Assembly: GCA_016926235.1 (NCBI GenBank)
Contig: JAFGOZ010000143.1
Coordinates: forward strand, 1-64,000
Direction of reading: 5' to 3'
Length of the DNA stretch: 64,000 nt
Source of the DNA: Bacteroidales bacterium
GTDB taxonomy: Bacteria > Bacteroidota > Bacteroidia > Bacteroidales > UBA10428
In this document: piece by piece, positions 1 through 8,906 of the stretch
How the letters are laid out: each line of letters opens with the position of its first letter
Numbering within the stretch: the stretch's first letter is position 1
Notes under the pieces: model-generated
What the model was told of the DNA's origin: nothing
Seen by the model: the letters and a program-made list of their open reading frames with translations, nothing else
Databases searched by the model: none
Made by a program: the position numbers and the translations under genes

Positions 1-160
1 AAATATTTGTTTATCCACTACGTGGAAAATATTGCTTTTGTAATGTCTTATTCTACAATACTTTATCCACTACGTGGAATTTCGCCGTAGGCGATTAAGT
101 ATTGTAGAAAAAATGACCCCCTGGTCTGAAATACCTCGTAGAGGTTTGACAAAATGGGCA
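1..160. repeat. Cluster of short palindromes with GTA/TAC loops
   Basis: This intergenic stretch has two direct copies of TTTATCCACTACGTGGAA (10-27 and 62-79), each with the dyad CCAC-TAC-GTGG. It also has CGCC-GTA-GGCG (83-93) and ACCTC-GTA-GAGGT (133-145). A 13-bp inverted repeat, TTCTACAATACTT (51-63) and AAGTATTGTAGAA (97-109), encloses the second copy and the CGCC dyad. No gene is visible here. The common three-base loop suggests a family of mobile or REP-like hairpins, but that is an inference. Confidence 0.6.
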
Positions 161-237
161 TAATAGCATTATTACAACAATTTACCCGGGCACTATTGAC
201 AATAAAATAATAATTCAAAGATTCAGCAGAAATTAAA

Positions 238-260
238 GTCCCCTTCAGGGGATTTAGGGG
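238..260. repeat. CCCCTTCAGGGG intergenic hairpin
   Basis: A small hairpin, CCCC-TTCA-GGGG, is followed by a further GGGG run just beyond the terminator of the T9SS protein gene. Similar short elements are familiar in Bacteroidota intergenic DNA. Its function is unknown. Confidence 0.4.
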
Positions 261-261
261 T

Positions 262-292
262 AAAAAAAACCTGCCCGCTTTCGCAGGCAGGT
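262..292 (-). terminator. Rho-independent terminator of the T9SS protein gene
   Basis: On the minus strand a 10-bp stem (269-278 pairing with 283-292, one weak pair) with a four-base loop is followed by a run of eight T. It lies just after the stop codon of the minus-strand gene ending at 306. Confidence 0.8.
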
Positions 293-305
293 AAAACGTT
301 AATGT

Positions 306-1277
306 TTAATGTACAACACGAAACATTAATGGTTTTGGGTTGTTGGTTTGGTTTAAGAAGTATATTCCATCATTAAGATGGGATACATTTATGGTGATCT
401 TGTTGGATCCTTTTATCACAGATTCCCTGATAACCATTTTTTGAGAGCCAAGAATATCAAATAATACAAAAGTTACATCTGTACTTTCGATTGACTCAAA
501 TTCAATATTTAATGCATCATGAGCAGGATTAGGATACATTAGAATATCAGGTGTTTCATTATATGCTAAAGAAATTACATGTGTAGTATCGTCTCCTCCT
601 GAAGTGGTATCCTCTTCCGAAATAAATAGTGCTTTCTGTGTAACCTTGATAGTACTAATTTGGCCTGAAAAATAGTTCTTACTATTCATTCGTGATCCAA
701 TTGAGGTAATATCAGTTTCTGCAAGAATATCTGAATTATAATTTATATATCCCTTTAATTCCTGTACACCGTTTACAAATGTTCTAAAAGTATCATTCTT
801 ATATGTAACTGCAACATGTGCCCAAACATCAAGCGGATGGATGAGGTTCGCATCAATAAGGGTTAGTCCACCCGCATCTGTATTGATAAAACCATCCAAA
901 TACCACGCAGTATCCCCTGATATACGAATCTCCATCATCACCCTTTCACCACTCCCACTGGGATCTCCTATGTGCAGGACGCGGGGTTCCTCCGTAGTGT
1001 ATACCGGTTTAAAAACCATTTCAACAGTAAATTCTTTTGCCGTACCAATTGGATTGGCATCCACTTTTAGCTGATCGGGAGAACCGTTAAATTCTATTGC
1101 AGGACCTGAGTCTGTCGATACAACAAGCGGATCCCCAAATACTGTAATGGAATGGCCTTCCATAAAATCCAGGCTGTCTAAAAACCAGGTTTCACTGATC
1201 TGTGAATAGGAATTAATAAAGATAAAAGTCAGGATAGTTAATGTAGTTGGTTTCAAAAAGGTAAATGTTTTATTCAT
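306..1277 (-). CDS. Secreted LamG/concanavalin-fold protein with T9SS sorting domain
   Basis: The 323-residue protein starts with a signal peptide (about residues 1-25, ending near NSYSQ). A LamG/concanavalin A-like domain spans about residues 60-220, with the segments EFTVEMVFKP and WAHVAVTYKNDTFRTFVNG that are typical of this fold. The last 75 residues are a type IX secretion sorting domain (YPNPAHDALNIEF, then a DGIYFL-like segment), so it should be exported by the Por system and anchored or released at the cell surface. LamG domains usually bind glycans, but the ligand is unknown. It ends the minus-strand run downstream of gnd and has its own terminator. The export call is firm; the glycan-binding role is inferred. 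Confidence 0.8.
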   Translation of the reverse strand: MNKTFTFLKPTTLTILTFIFINSYSQISETWFLDSLDFMEGHSITVFGDPLVVSTDSGPAIEFNGSPDQLKVDANPIGTAKEFTVEMVFKPVYTTEEPRVLHIGDPSGSGERVMMEIRISGDTAWYLDGFINTDAGGLTLIDANLIHPLDVWAHVAVTYKNDTFRTFVNGVQELKGYINYNSDILAETDITSIGSRMNSKNYFSGQISTIKVTQKALFISEEDTTSGGDDTTHVISLAYNETPDILMYPNPAHDALNIEFESIESTDVTFVLFDILGSQKMVIRESVIKGSNKITINVSHLNDGIYFLNQTNNPKPLMFRVVH

Positions 1278-1340
1278 TCTGTATTTTTTTAATATTTATT
1301 TTACTGTCGGCATGACATTTTTCACACCTATTTCCCCTAT

Positions 1341-1366
1341 TTCTTCCCCGGGATAGCGGGGAAGAA
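1341..1366 (-). other. Strong hairpin downstream of gnd
   Basis: TTCTTCCCC (1341-1349) pairs perfectly with GGGGAAGAA (1358-1366) across an eight-base loop, 19 bases after the gnd stop on the minus strand. There is no T-run, so it is more likely a 3'-end or processing hairpin than a classical terminator. Confidence 0.45.
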
Positions 1367-1384
1367 ATAAAAGGAAACAAAATA

Positions 1385-2839
1385 TTATACTACATAGGTT
1401 GAAGCTGAGGTATCACCCCCACGGCCTGTCCAGTTGGTGTGGAAGAATTCTCCTCTTGGCTTGTCAACTCTTTCATATGTATGTGCTCCAAAGTAGTCAC
1501 GCTGTGCCTGAAGCAGGTTAGCAGGAAGCCTTTCAGAACGATAGCCATCATAGTATGACAGGGCTGTTGAGAAAGCAGGTACAGGTATGCCTTGCTTAGC
1601 AGCTGTAGCGACAACATTTCTCCAACTGGCCTGTGCCTTTACCACTAAATCTTTAAAATAAGGATCCAACAGCAAGTTTTCAAGCTTTGGATTTTTATCA
1701 AAAGCTTCCTTAATTTTACCTAAAAATACGGAACGAATGATACATCCGCCACGCCACATAAGAGCTATTCCTCCATAATTGAGATCCCAGCCATAATCTT
1801 TAGCTGCACTTTGCATCAATACATAACCCTGGGCATAAGAAACAATTTTTGAAGCCAAAAGTGCATGCATAATATCTTTTACAAATGCCTTTTTGTCACC
1901 ACTAAAGTTTTTAGCAGGACCTGTAAGCACCTTAGAAGCTCTTACACGCTCATCTTTTTGAGCTGAAAGACAACGGGCAAATACGGCTTCTCCAATAAGT
2001 GTTAAGGGAACACCCTGATCCAATGCAGCAACGCCTGTCCATTTTCCTGTACCTTTTTGCCCTGCTGTATCCAGTATTTTTTCTACTATTGCACTTCCAT
2101 CTTCATCTTTAAAAGCAAGAATATCCCTAGTAATCTCAATAAGATAGCTGTCAAGTATACCTGTATTCCATTCTTTAAATACTTCATGCATATCATCAGC
2201 AGACATACCCAATAATTCTTTCATAATCTGGTATGCTTCGCAGATAAGCTGCATATCGCCATACTCAATACCGTTGTGAACCATTTTTACAAAATGGCCG
2301 GCTCCATTCTCACCAACCCAGTCACAACATGGTGAACCGTCTTCAACTTTTGCAGAAATAGCCTGGAAAATAGGCTTAACATGTTCCCATGCAGCATTTG
2401 AACCACCAGGCATAATGGAAGGCCCTAATAATGCACCTTCTTCTCCACCTGAAACACCTGTTCCTATATAAAGGAATCCTTTGCTCTCAACATATTTGGT
2501 ACGTCTGTTGGTATCAGGAAAATGAGTATTTCCACCATCGATAATGATATCGCCTGGCTCTAGGTATGGAAGAAGTTGTTCAATAAAATCATCAACTGCC
2601 TGGCCTGCTTTTACAAGCATCATCACTTTCCTTGGCCTTTTTATAGATTTCACCAATTCTTCAATACTGTGTGCTCCGATAAAGTTTTTACCCGCTCCAC
2701 GTCCATTAATAAATTTATCAACCTTTTCAACAGTACGATTGTACACAGCTACTGTGTAGCCTTTGCTTTCCATGTTCAACACGAGGTTTTCGCCCATTAC
2801 AGCTAGACCTATTAATCCAATATCAGCTAATTGTGCCAT
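1385..2839 (-). CDS. gnd: 6-phosphogluconate dehydrogenase, decarboxylating
   Basis: The enzyme oxidises 6-phosphogluconate to ribulose 5-phosphate and CO2 with NADP+ in the oxidative pentose phosphate pathway, in the cytosol. At 484 residues it has full family length. The Rossmann segment near residue 9 ([17 protein letters not shown]), the substrate motif [11 protein letters not shown], the catalytic [12 protein letters not shown] block and the C-terminal region through [10 protein letters not shown] are all present. It is the last enzyme gene of the minus-strand run, 47 bp after pdxB, which places it with the hexuronate/hexonate genes. Expression together with a gluconate-forming or gluconate-using step is plausible but not proven. 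Confidence 0.95.
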   Translation of the reverse strand: MAQLADIGLIGLAVMGENLVLNMESKGYTVAVYNRTVEKVDKFINGRGAGKNFIGAHSIEELVKSIKRPRKVMMLVKAGQAVDDFIEQLLPYLEPGDIIIDGGNTHFPDTNRRTKYVESKGFLYIGTGVSGGEEGALLGPSIMPGGSNAAWEHVKPIFQAISAKVEDGSPCCDWVGENGAGHFVKMVHNGIEYGDMQLICEAYQIMKELLGMSADDMHEVFKEWNTGILDSYLIEITRDILAFKDEDGSAIVEKILDTAGQKGTGKWTGVAALDQGVPLTLIGEAVFARCLSAQKDERVRASKVLTGPAKNFSGDKKAFVKDIMHALLASKIVSYAQGYVLMQSAAKDYGWDLNYGGIALMWRGGCIIRSVFLGKIKEAFDKNPKLENLLLDPYFKDLVVKAQASWRNVVATAAKQGIPVPAFSTALSYYDGYRSERLPANLLQAQRDYFGAHTYERVDKPRGEFFHTNWTGRGGDTSASTYVV

Positions 2840-2886
2840 AATTTGTTTTTTTATAAGTTAGTAATTTATTTTTGTTTTTATTATTC

Positions 2887-4014
2887 TTATATAGTTTTAA
2901 ATCCCAGTTTATTAAGTTTAATTATAATGTCTTTTGAGGAATTATTCTCAAGTTTCACTGTATATGCTTTAAACTCACGCCTCAAAGGATAATCGCCTCT
3001 TTGTTTCTCAAAGGTATCAACCGAATTGCGAAGCCTTTCATCATCTTCCCAAATTGGATACGTTGCCAGAACAGCATCGTGTAATATCTCCTGATCCGAC
3101 TTCCCCTTACAGTTTATTTCAATGAAGGTATTATCAGGTTCCGGAACATCTTCCGGATACCAGTTTTTGTAAGGCAGATTGAAAAACTCACATAATGCAT
3201 TCACGCTCATAGCAGTACCATTGGCTTTACCATCAGCACTATACCCGGCAATGTGAGGGGTGGCTATATCTACCATATCCATTAATTCTTTATCTAATGC
3301 AGGTTCTCCCTCCCACACATCTAAAACCGCACCACTGATTTTACCAGAACCTAAAACATCCTTCAGTGCTTTATTATCAACCACCTCTCCCCTCGAAGAA
3401 TTAATAAGTATAGTGTCTTTGTACAATACCTTCAAAAGATTCTCATTTGCGAGATGAATGGTTTTGTCAACACCATCTTTGTATAAAGGAACATGAAATG
3501 TTATGATATCACATTCCCTTATAATTCCATTCAAGGATACAAAGCCACAATGCCCTTCTGCCCTTTCACGGGGAGGATCATTTAAATAGATCCTCATCCC
3601 AAGTATTTCTGCAAGTTTTAAAACCTTGTTCCCGACATTTCCCACCCCCACAATACCTAATGTCCTGTCCTTCAGATCAAATCCCTTCTTCTGAGACAGA
3701 TACAGTAAAACGGCAGCAATATACTGCTGAACCGATGAAGAATTGCATCCCGGGGCATTTGTCCACCTTATGCCTTTTTGATCACAATAATTTGTATCAA
3801 TATGGTCAAATCCTATTGTTGCAGTGGCAATAAACTTCACCTTTGAACCTTGAAGAAGTTCTGCATTGCATTTGGTACGTGTGCGGGTCAATAAGGCATC
3901 GGCATCTTTAACATCCGATGGCTTAATTTCTTTTCCAGGCAAATAGACTACATCTGCAAATGGCTCAAGAACGCCTTTTAAGAAGGGAATTTTATCGTCA
4001 GCAACTATTTTCAT
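2887..4014 (-). CDS. pdxB: 4-phosphoerythronate dehydrogenase
   Basis: PdxB oxidises 4-phospho-D-erythronate in the DXP-dependent pyridoxal 5'-phosphate pathway. The 375-residue protein has the D-2-hydroxyacid dehydrogenase layout: NAD-binding GIVGVGNVGNKV, the SSRGEVVD arginine motif, the DVWEGEP glutamate motif and the TPHIAGYSADGK histidine motif. The extra C-terminal dimerisation domain (after about residue 285) separates PdxB from SerA. It lies 40 bp from the LarA-family gene and 47 bp from gnd, so cotranscription is likely. Its place in a sugar-acid run is slightly unexpected for a vitamin gene; a related hydroxyacid substrate cannot be excluded. Confidence 0.88.
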   Translation of the reverse strand: MKIVADDKIPFLKGVLEPFADVVYLPGKEIKPSDVKDADALLTRTRTKCNAELLQGSKVKFIATATIGFDHIDTNYCDQKGIRWTNAPGCNSSSVQQYIAAVLLYLSQKKGFDLKDRTLGIVGVGNVGNKVLKLAEILGMRIYLNDPPRERAEGHCGFVSLNGIIRECDIITFHVPLYKDGVDKTIHLANENLLKVLYKDTILINSSRGEVVDNKALKDVLGSGKISGAVLDVWEGEPALDKELMDMVDIATPHIAGYSADGKANGTAMSVNALCEFFNLPYKNWYPEDVPEPDNTFIEINCKGKSDQEILHDAVLATYPIWEDDERLRNSVDTFEKQRGDYPLRREFKAYTVKLENNSSKDIIIKLNKLGFKTI

Positions 4015-4054
4015 TTGTTGATTTGGAGATTTTTAATTTGATGATTAATACTTT

Positions 4055-5329
4055 TTAGTCTACGAACCTGTCTCTAAATGCCCATAATCCAATTGCAGGG
4101 TTTGAAATATAAAATATTTCCTCACCGTCAGGCATGGTGTTATTACCATCCTTGAGATTTTCAGGATTATACCTCTTCATCATCTCACCCAGATCGGCAT
4201 ACTTAAAATTTACACTTTCAATTTCCTGTTTGGTAAGCGTTCCAGGACAATACGTAATTGAAAATCTGTTTTCGGATGAACCGTGAATAAGATGTGCAGC
4301 AGCACTCAGGTTATTGGCCAGATCCTCATTCTCATCAACAAATTTTAGAACTTCGGGAGTCGTTTGATACCCATATTTTCTGATAAGCTTGTCGATCTCC
4401 TTATCTTCCCCGAATTCCTTCAACCCAGGGGCTAATACTATGAGTTCTCCACCATCATCAATCGCCATGCGGGTGCGGTATACAGACTTATTTCCCAGCC
4501 AGGTACTCTTGAATTCAGCCGGATCGAGGTATACGACAACCTTCTTAAGAGGTTTTTCAAGCATGGTAAAATTAACCTGCAAGGACAGTTCTGCTGCCAG
4601 GTTAAAACACTCCATATCATCCCCAATAAAAAGGCCACGCACTTTTAATTTACCATCGGTGTCTTTACCAACCACTGTTTGAATATACACAATAGGCAAA
4701 TGATTGGCAAAATTGTCGGAAGCATAATTCAGCACTTTGCGAACAGGAGTATTTGCACGACCCATCATACGTTCCATGCCATAAGCTGCCCCCAGGAAAT
4801 GGCTTTTATTTATTCCCTCAGGGCCACCTGTTCCAACAAAAATATTCTTGTTGTAATTAGCCATGCCCACTACTTCGTGAGGTACTACCTGCCCAATAGA
4901 GAGTATTAGGTCAAACCCGCCCTCTACAAGTAATTTATTAACCTGGGCGGGCCAGGGATAATCAACCCGTCCTTCAGATACTTCCTTTAAAAATTCAGCA
5001 GGTACTTCTCCCAATGTCACTACATCTTCACGCCAATTGTGCACCCTGAAGAGACTTAAAGGAATATTTCCAAACATTTCCTTTATTTCTTTTTCGGTCA
5101 TGGCAAAATGGGTCCCCAATGCAGGCATTACATCCGTAAGCTTATCACCATAATATTGCCATGCATAATTTGTCAGCTCCCCGGCACGTGAATGAAACCT
5201 GGTAAAATCAGGAGGAAGGGCCAAAACCTTCTTTTTTGCACCCATTTTTTCAAATGCTTCAAACAGGCCTTTTTTAAGATCCTCAGCACTCAAAACATCC
5301 GTTGATGAACCTCGCTTGTAATACAACAT
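4055..5329 (-). CDS. LarA-family nickel-pincer racemase/epimerase (DUF2088)
   Basis: The 424-residue protein belongs to the LarA superfamily, which interconverts 2-hydroxyacid stereoisomers with a nickel-pincer nucleotide cofactor. The cofactor residues known from lactate racemase are visible with the right spacing. The VPHEVVGMANYNK segment gives the His174 and Lys184 equivalents ten residues apart, and the His200 equivalent follows 16 residues later in INKSH. ALGTHFAMTEKE supplies the His108 equivalent. No larB, larC or larE cofactor gene is in the window. The gene sits between uxuA and pdxB. One characterised superfamily member is a D-gluconate 2-epimerase, and its product D-mannonate is the UxuA substrate, so that activity is the best hypothesis here. 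The family is certain; the substrate is inferred. Confidence 0.85.
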   Translation of the reverse strand: MLYYKRGSSTDVLSAEDLKKGLFEAFEKMGAKKKVLALPPDFTRFHSRAGELTNYAWQYYGDKLTDVMPALGTHFAMTEKEIKEMFGNIPLSLFRVHNWREDVVTLGEVPAEFLKEVSEGRVDYPWPAQVNKLLVEGGFDLILSIGQVVPHEVVGMANYNKNIFVGTGGPEGINKSHFLGAAYGMERMMGRANTPVRKVLNYASDNFANHLPIVYIQTVVGKDTDGKLKVRGLFIGDDMECFNLAAELSLQVNFTMLEKPLKKVVVYLDPAEFKSTWLGNKSVYRTRMAIDDGGELIVLAPGLKEFGEDKEIDKLIRKYGYQTTPEVLKFVDENEDLANNLSAAAHLIHGSSENRFSITYCPGTLTKQEIESVNFKYADLGEMMKRYNPENLKDGNNTMPDGEEIFYISNPAIGLWAFRDRFVD

Positions 5330-5371
5330 ATTTATCAGTTTTAAAATTCATAAGTTAATGTCGTTTTCTCT

Positions 5372-5404
5372 AACCCTGTCAGAGTTTGAAACTCTGACAG
5401 GGTT
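5372..5404. repeat. Perfect 16-bp palindrome between larA-like gene and uxuA
   Basis: AACCCTGTCAGAGTTT (5372-5387) and its exact reverse complement (5389-5404) flank a single G. Palindromes of this CCTGTCAG type recur in Bacteroidota intergenic DNA. Here it lies in the 146-bp gap inside the minus-strand run and could act as an mRNA stabiliser or partial terminator. Confidence 0.7.
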
Positions 5405-5475
5405 TAAAGCCTAATGAAACGACAATGATTTACAAGTATACATTAATTACTTCCTTCTTATTTATTTTTAAAGGA

Positions 5476-6699
5476 TTATACCTTATATATAAGCCCGCTT
5501 TTTTCAATACCCATTTCAAGACCTCTCAATTCGGCCATCCCCCTGAGTAATCCAATAGCTGAGTAACCAGGATTGGTTTTTTTATTGAGGTCATCCAAAA
5601 TAGTATGCCCATGATCGGCACGCATAGGTATCACGTCATCAGGGCGATACACGGATTGCCTTTTCTTTTGCTCTTTTAAAATGGCCACGATCACGCCAAA
5701 CATATCTACATCACCGCGCAGGTGGCTGGCTTCATGAAAGCTGCCATTGCCATCGCGCTGTGTACTACGCAGGTGGGCAAAATTAAGTTTGGCACCCAAC
5801 CTTTCTATAATCCCAACCAGGTCATTATCAGGACGTACCCCATAAGAACCTGTACACATGGTAAAACCATTAGAGACAGAATCCACCACATTCAGAAGAT
5901 ACTCAAGGTCTTTTTCCGTGCTTACTACACGTGGCAGGCCAAATAAAGGTTTTGGAGGATCATCGGGATGTATGGCTAATTTTACACCTGCAGCTTCAGC
6001 AACCGGTACAATTGCTTTCAGGAAATATGCCAGGTTTTGTCTGTATTTCTCATCATCAATATCCATATACTCGTCCAGTTTCTGCTGAAACCTTTCCAGG
6101 GTATACCCTTCCTGTCCTCCGGGCAAACCGGCAATAATATTCTTTTGCAGTGTATATCTCTTTTCATCGGGCATGGACTCGAATTTTGCCTTTGCTGCCT
6201 CAATTTGATCAAGGGTATACTCTTCTTTGGCCCCCGGCCTTTTTAGCATAAATACATCAAATACAATAAATTCGGTCATATCAAATGCCAAAGCCCTTGC
6301 ACCGTCCTGAAGTTTCATGTTCAGGTTTGTACGGGTCCAATCAACTACCGGCATCCAGTTATACACAACAACAGGAATTTCCAGTTTACCAACATTGATA
6401 ATGCTTTGCTTATAATTTTCGATATACTTATCCCGTGTGGGTTTACCGAGTTTAATATCCTCATGAACAGGAATGCTTTCAATTACAGACCAGGTCAATC
6501 CCCTTTTCTTTGGCGTTCTCTTACTATCATCCCATTCAATTAATCGTTTTCTTTTTTTCAGATCTTCAATTGTCCATACTTCTCCAATAGGCACCTCGTG
6601 TAATGCCGTTACAATACCTGTTGCCCCGGCCTGACGTATGTCTGCCAATGTAACAGGATCGCTGGGTCCATACCACCGCCATGTTTGTTCCATGCTCAT
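5476..6699 (-). CDS. uxuA: Mannonate dehydratase
   Basis: UxuA dehydrates D-mannonate to 2-keto-3-deoxy-D-gluconate, the last step shared by glucuronate and galacturonate breakdown. It uses Fe2+ or Mn2+ in a TIM barrel. The 407-residue sequence begins with the family hallmark MEQTWRWYGPSDPV, and the metal and substrate regions KLAIHPDDPPKPLFGLPR, MCTGSYGVRPDNDL and FAHLRSTQRDGNGSFHEA are intact. Two in-frame ATGs two codons apart could both serve as start. It lies 202 bp downstream of the SDR gene in the same run. Confidence 0.95.
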   Translation of the reverse strand: MSMEQTWRWYGPSDPVTLADIRQAGATGIVTALHEVPIGEVWTIEDLKKRKRLIEWDDSKRTPKKRGLTWSVIESIPVHEDIKLGKPTRDKYIENYKQSIINVGKLEIPVVVYNWMPVVDWTRTNLNMKLQDGARALAFDMTEFIVFDVFMLKRPGAKEEYTLDQIEAAKAKFESMPDEKRYTLQKNIIAGLPGGQEGYTLERFQQKLDEYMDIDDEKYRQNLAYFLKAIVPVAEAAGVKLAIHPDDPPKPLFGLPRVVSTEKDLEYLLNVVDSVSNGFTMCTGSYGVRPDNDLVGIIERLGAKLNFAHLRSTQRDGNGSFHEASHLRGDVDMFGVIVAILKEQKKRQSVYRPDDVIPMRADHGHTILDDLNKKTNPGYSAIGLLRGMAELRGLEMGIEKSGLIYKV

Positions 6700-6840
6700 T
6701 TCTTTACTCTCCTATATTTTTAATTAATCATCAATCTTACTTCGTGGTTATGGTTTGGGTTATCAGGTTTATGGTTTTGTAAGTTTTATATGTTATTTAT
6801 ATACTATTTTATCATTGTTTTGTTCAATGCCACAAATTAA

Positions 6841-6903
6841 GTCCGAAGACCGAAGATTGTAACAATCAGCTTCAGTCTCCGGTCTTACGGCTTCTGACTT
6901 CTT
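6841..6903. repeat. Compound hairpin in the uxuA-SDR gap
   Basis: AAGACCG (6846-6852) pairs with CGGTCTT (6880-6886), and inside it GATTG (6855-6859) pairs with CAATC (6863-6867). The surrounding GAAGACCGAAG-like text is repetitive and resembles dispersed Bacteroidota intergenic repeats. It could terminate or attenuate transcription between the SDR gene and uxuA. Confidence 0.4.
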
Positions 6904-7753
6904 ACACTCCTCCAAATGCACTATAACCACCATCAACAGGAATAACAATCCCGGTAATGAATTTAGATACATCTGAAAGAAGGAATAATGTTGTTCCTGC
7001 AAGTTCTTCTACTTCACCATAGCGTGCCATAGGTGTATTCGTTATGATCTTTTTTCCCCTTGGTGTTGGTTCACCGGTTTTTTCGTCTACTAATAAGAAA
7101 CGGTTTTGATTAGTCAGGAAAAATCCCGGAGCAAGAGCATTAACCCTGATACCGGTTGGCGCTAAATGCACAGCCAGCCATTCTGTAAAATTGTTTATAG
7201 CAGCTTTGGCAGCAGAATATGCAGGAATTTTTGTTAATGGTTTATAGGAATTCATCGATGAAATGTTCATTATACTTCCTTTTCCCAGCTCGAGCATATC
7301 TTTGGCAAATACCATTGTAGGTAATAAGGTACCAAGAAAATTCAAATCAAACACTCTTTGAAAACCTTCTATAGCAAGACCAAAAAAAGTTTTATCAAGA
7401 TCTTTCAGGTATTGCTTTTCAAGCGTTTCAACCTGGGTTGTAGCTTTTGGGGAATTTCCACCTGCCCCATTAATTAACAGGGTTACTTTACCCATATCCT
7501 TGTTAATTTCTTTTTTTGCCGCTTCCAGTGATTCTTTATTGAGCACATCAGCGCCATATCCTTTGCACAGCACACCTGATTCTTTTTGAATTTCAGAAGC
7601 TACCTGATCTGCCATTTCTTTATTAAGGTCAAGTATGGCAACTTTTACTCCAACAGAGACCAACCCTTTCACTAGAGCTGTTCCTATTACGCCGGCGCCA
7701 CCGGTTATTACACACACCTGATCCTGAAGGTCGTCGAATGAAAGTCTTTTCAT
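6902..7753 (-). CDS. SDR-family fructuronate/mannonate oxidoreductase (UxuB-equivalent)
   Basis: This 283-residue short-chain dehydrogenase has the nucleotide motif TGGAGVIG near residue 17, NGAGG, the catalytic serine region NISSMNSY, the YSAAK Tyr-Lys pair and the C-terminal VDGGYSAFGG. Its place between the LacI regulator and uxuA points to reduction of D-fructuronate to D-mannonate, replacing the unrelated classical UxuB, which is absent here. The position of the Asp-rich segment (AILDLNKE) after the second strand suggests NADH preference. The family is certain; the substrate rests on context. Confidence 0.85.
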   Translation of the reverse strand: MKRLSFDDLQDQVCVITGGAGVIGTALVKGLVSVGVKVAILDLNKEMADQVASEIQKESGVLCKGYGADVLNKESLEAAKKEINKDMGKVTLLINGAGGNSPKATTQVETLEKQYLKDLDKTFFGLAIEGFQRVFDLNFLGTLLPTMVFAKDMLELGKGSIMNISSMNSYKPLTKIPAYSAAKAAINNFTEWLAVHLAPTGIRVNALAPGFFLTNQNRFLLVDEKTGEPTPRGKKIITNTPMARYGEVEELAGTTLFLLSDVSKFITGIVIPVDGGYSAFGGV

Positions 7754-7801
7754 TTTGTAAGTTTTTATAAGTTATTAATTCTCACTATTTTTCACAATAT
7801 T

Positions 7802-8866
7802 CTAATTATCCAGATAATACTGGATATTTTCTTTTGTAATTATATCAATTGGCAAAAACTGCTTCTTTTTAATTTGCCTTTTTAATACTACATGGTTAAA
7901 CAATGTCATAATTCCATTATATCCCTGTTCTAGAGGCTTTTGACTAATTAAAAATTCAATCTTCCCTTGTTTCAAATATTTAATATTCTCATTCAACAAA
8001 TCATATCCCACAACCTTTATCCCATTATGTTTTTCTTTTGCAAGCATATTACATACCTTATATACCTTTGAATTGGTTACAAATATGCCTCCTATTCTTT
8101 TGTTATCATTTAAAATTGTGCGCAGAATTGCATCATTGTTTTTTTCATCCATATCATGGATATTCAGAACTTCGATATTATGACGACCATTCTTCAACTC
8201 ATGGAAATATTTTTCAAATCCTTTTTTTCTCTTCAGTATATGCTTATGATTAGTGATAGACCGGGATATATTCACGATCAATATATCTGAATCGGCCGGT
8301 ACGATAAAACTCATCAACTTCCCTGCAACATATCCACTCTGACGGGAATCCTGACCAATGAAGCTTAATGATGACGGATGGTCCAGGTAAGAATTTATAT
8401 AAGCGAATGGAATATCATCTTTATCAAGCATACTTATTAACTCTATTGCTTCTTCATGGAATACGGGTGTAAAAAGGACTGCATCAGGTTGGTACTGAAT
8501 AAGTTCCTGTATCTTTCTTTTATAATCATCACGATCAAACTGGTCGAAAGTAAAATTACGTACAACTACAGAATAAATATCAAGCTCATTATAAGCTTTC
8601 TTTATTCCTAATTTTGGACCATCCCAAAAAAGGCTTTCCTTATTTGTTTCGGGTATTAATGTTGCAAATTTATATGATCTGTTTGAGGCTAATGTACTGG
8701 CAAGTATATCCAATTCAAATTTCTGCTCTTTTATTATTTGCAATACCTTTTTTCGGGTTGCATCCTTTACCTCTCCCCTATTATGAATAACTCTGTCAAC
8801 TGTGCCAATAGAAACCCCAGCCAGCTCAGCAATGTCCTTTATCCCTATTTTCTTTTTCCCTTTGAT
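7802..8866 (-). CDS. LacI-family transcriptional regulator, non-canonical start
   Basis: A ligand-binding domain of the LacI/ribose-binding type (about 300 residues, with FATLIPE, GQDSRQSGYVAGKLM and VVGYDLL) follows a complete helix-turn-helix. The in-frame upstream codons read KKIGIKDIAELAGVSIG then TVDRVIHNRG, a textbook LacI DNA-binding head. The first in-frame ATG/GTG/TTG (TTG at 8743) would delete this head. Between the upstream stop and the head there is no ATG, GTG or TTG in frame, so I place the start at ATC (8866), with ATA at 8875 as an alternative. The promoter and operator lie directly upstream. It probably controls its own run and the divergent uxaE, with a uronate pathway intermediate as inducer (inferred). 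Confidence 0.75.
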   Translation of the reverse strand: MKGKKKIGIKDIAELAGVSIGTVDRVIHNRGEVKDATRKKVLQIIKEQKFELDILASTLASNRSYKFATLIPETNKESLFWDGPKLGIKKAYNELDIYSVVVRNFTFDQFDRDDYKRKIQELIQYQPDAVLFTPVFHEEAIELISMLDKDDIPFAYINSYLDHPSSLSFIGQDSRQSGYVAGKLMSFIVPADSDILIVNISRSITNHKHILKRKKGFEKYFHELKNGRHNIEVLNIHDMDEKNNDAILRTILNDNKRIGGIFVTNSKVYKVCNMLAKEKHNGIKVVGYDLLNENIKYLKQGKIEFLISQKPLEQGYNGIMTLFNHVVLKRQIKKKQFLPIDIITKENIQYYLDN

Positions 8867-8887
8867 AAAAGTTATTTTAGTAGTTTC

Positions 8888-8901
8888 CGTGTACGTACAC
8901 G
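8888..8901. promoter_or_regulatory. LacI-type operator at the regulator's own promoter
   Basis: CGTGTACGTACACG is a perfect 14-bp palindrome with a central CG, as LacI-family proteins prefer. It begins five bases after the -7 box of the regulator gene, so a bound repressor would cover the transcription start. The same 14 bases recur at 9252-9265. Confidence 0.8.
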
Positions 8902-8906
8902 AAACG

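Noticed and set aside
1..160. CRISPR array
   Set aside because: There are only two copies of an 18-base repeat and the other dyads have different stems; no cas gene is present.
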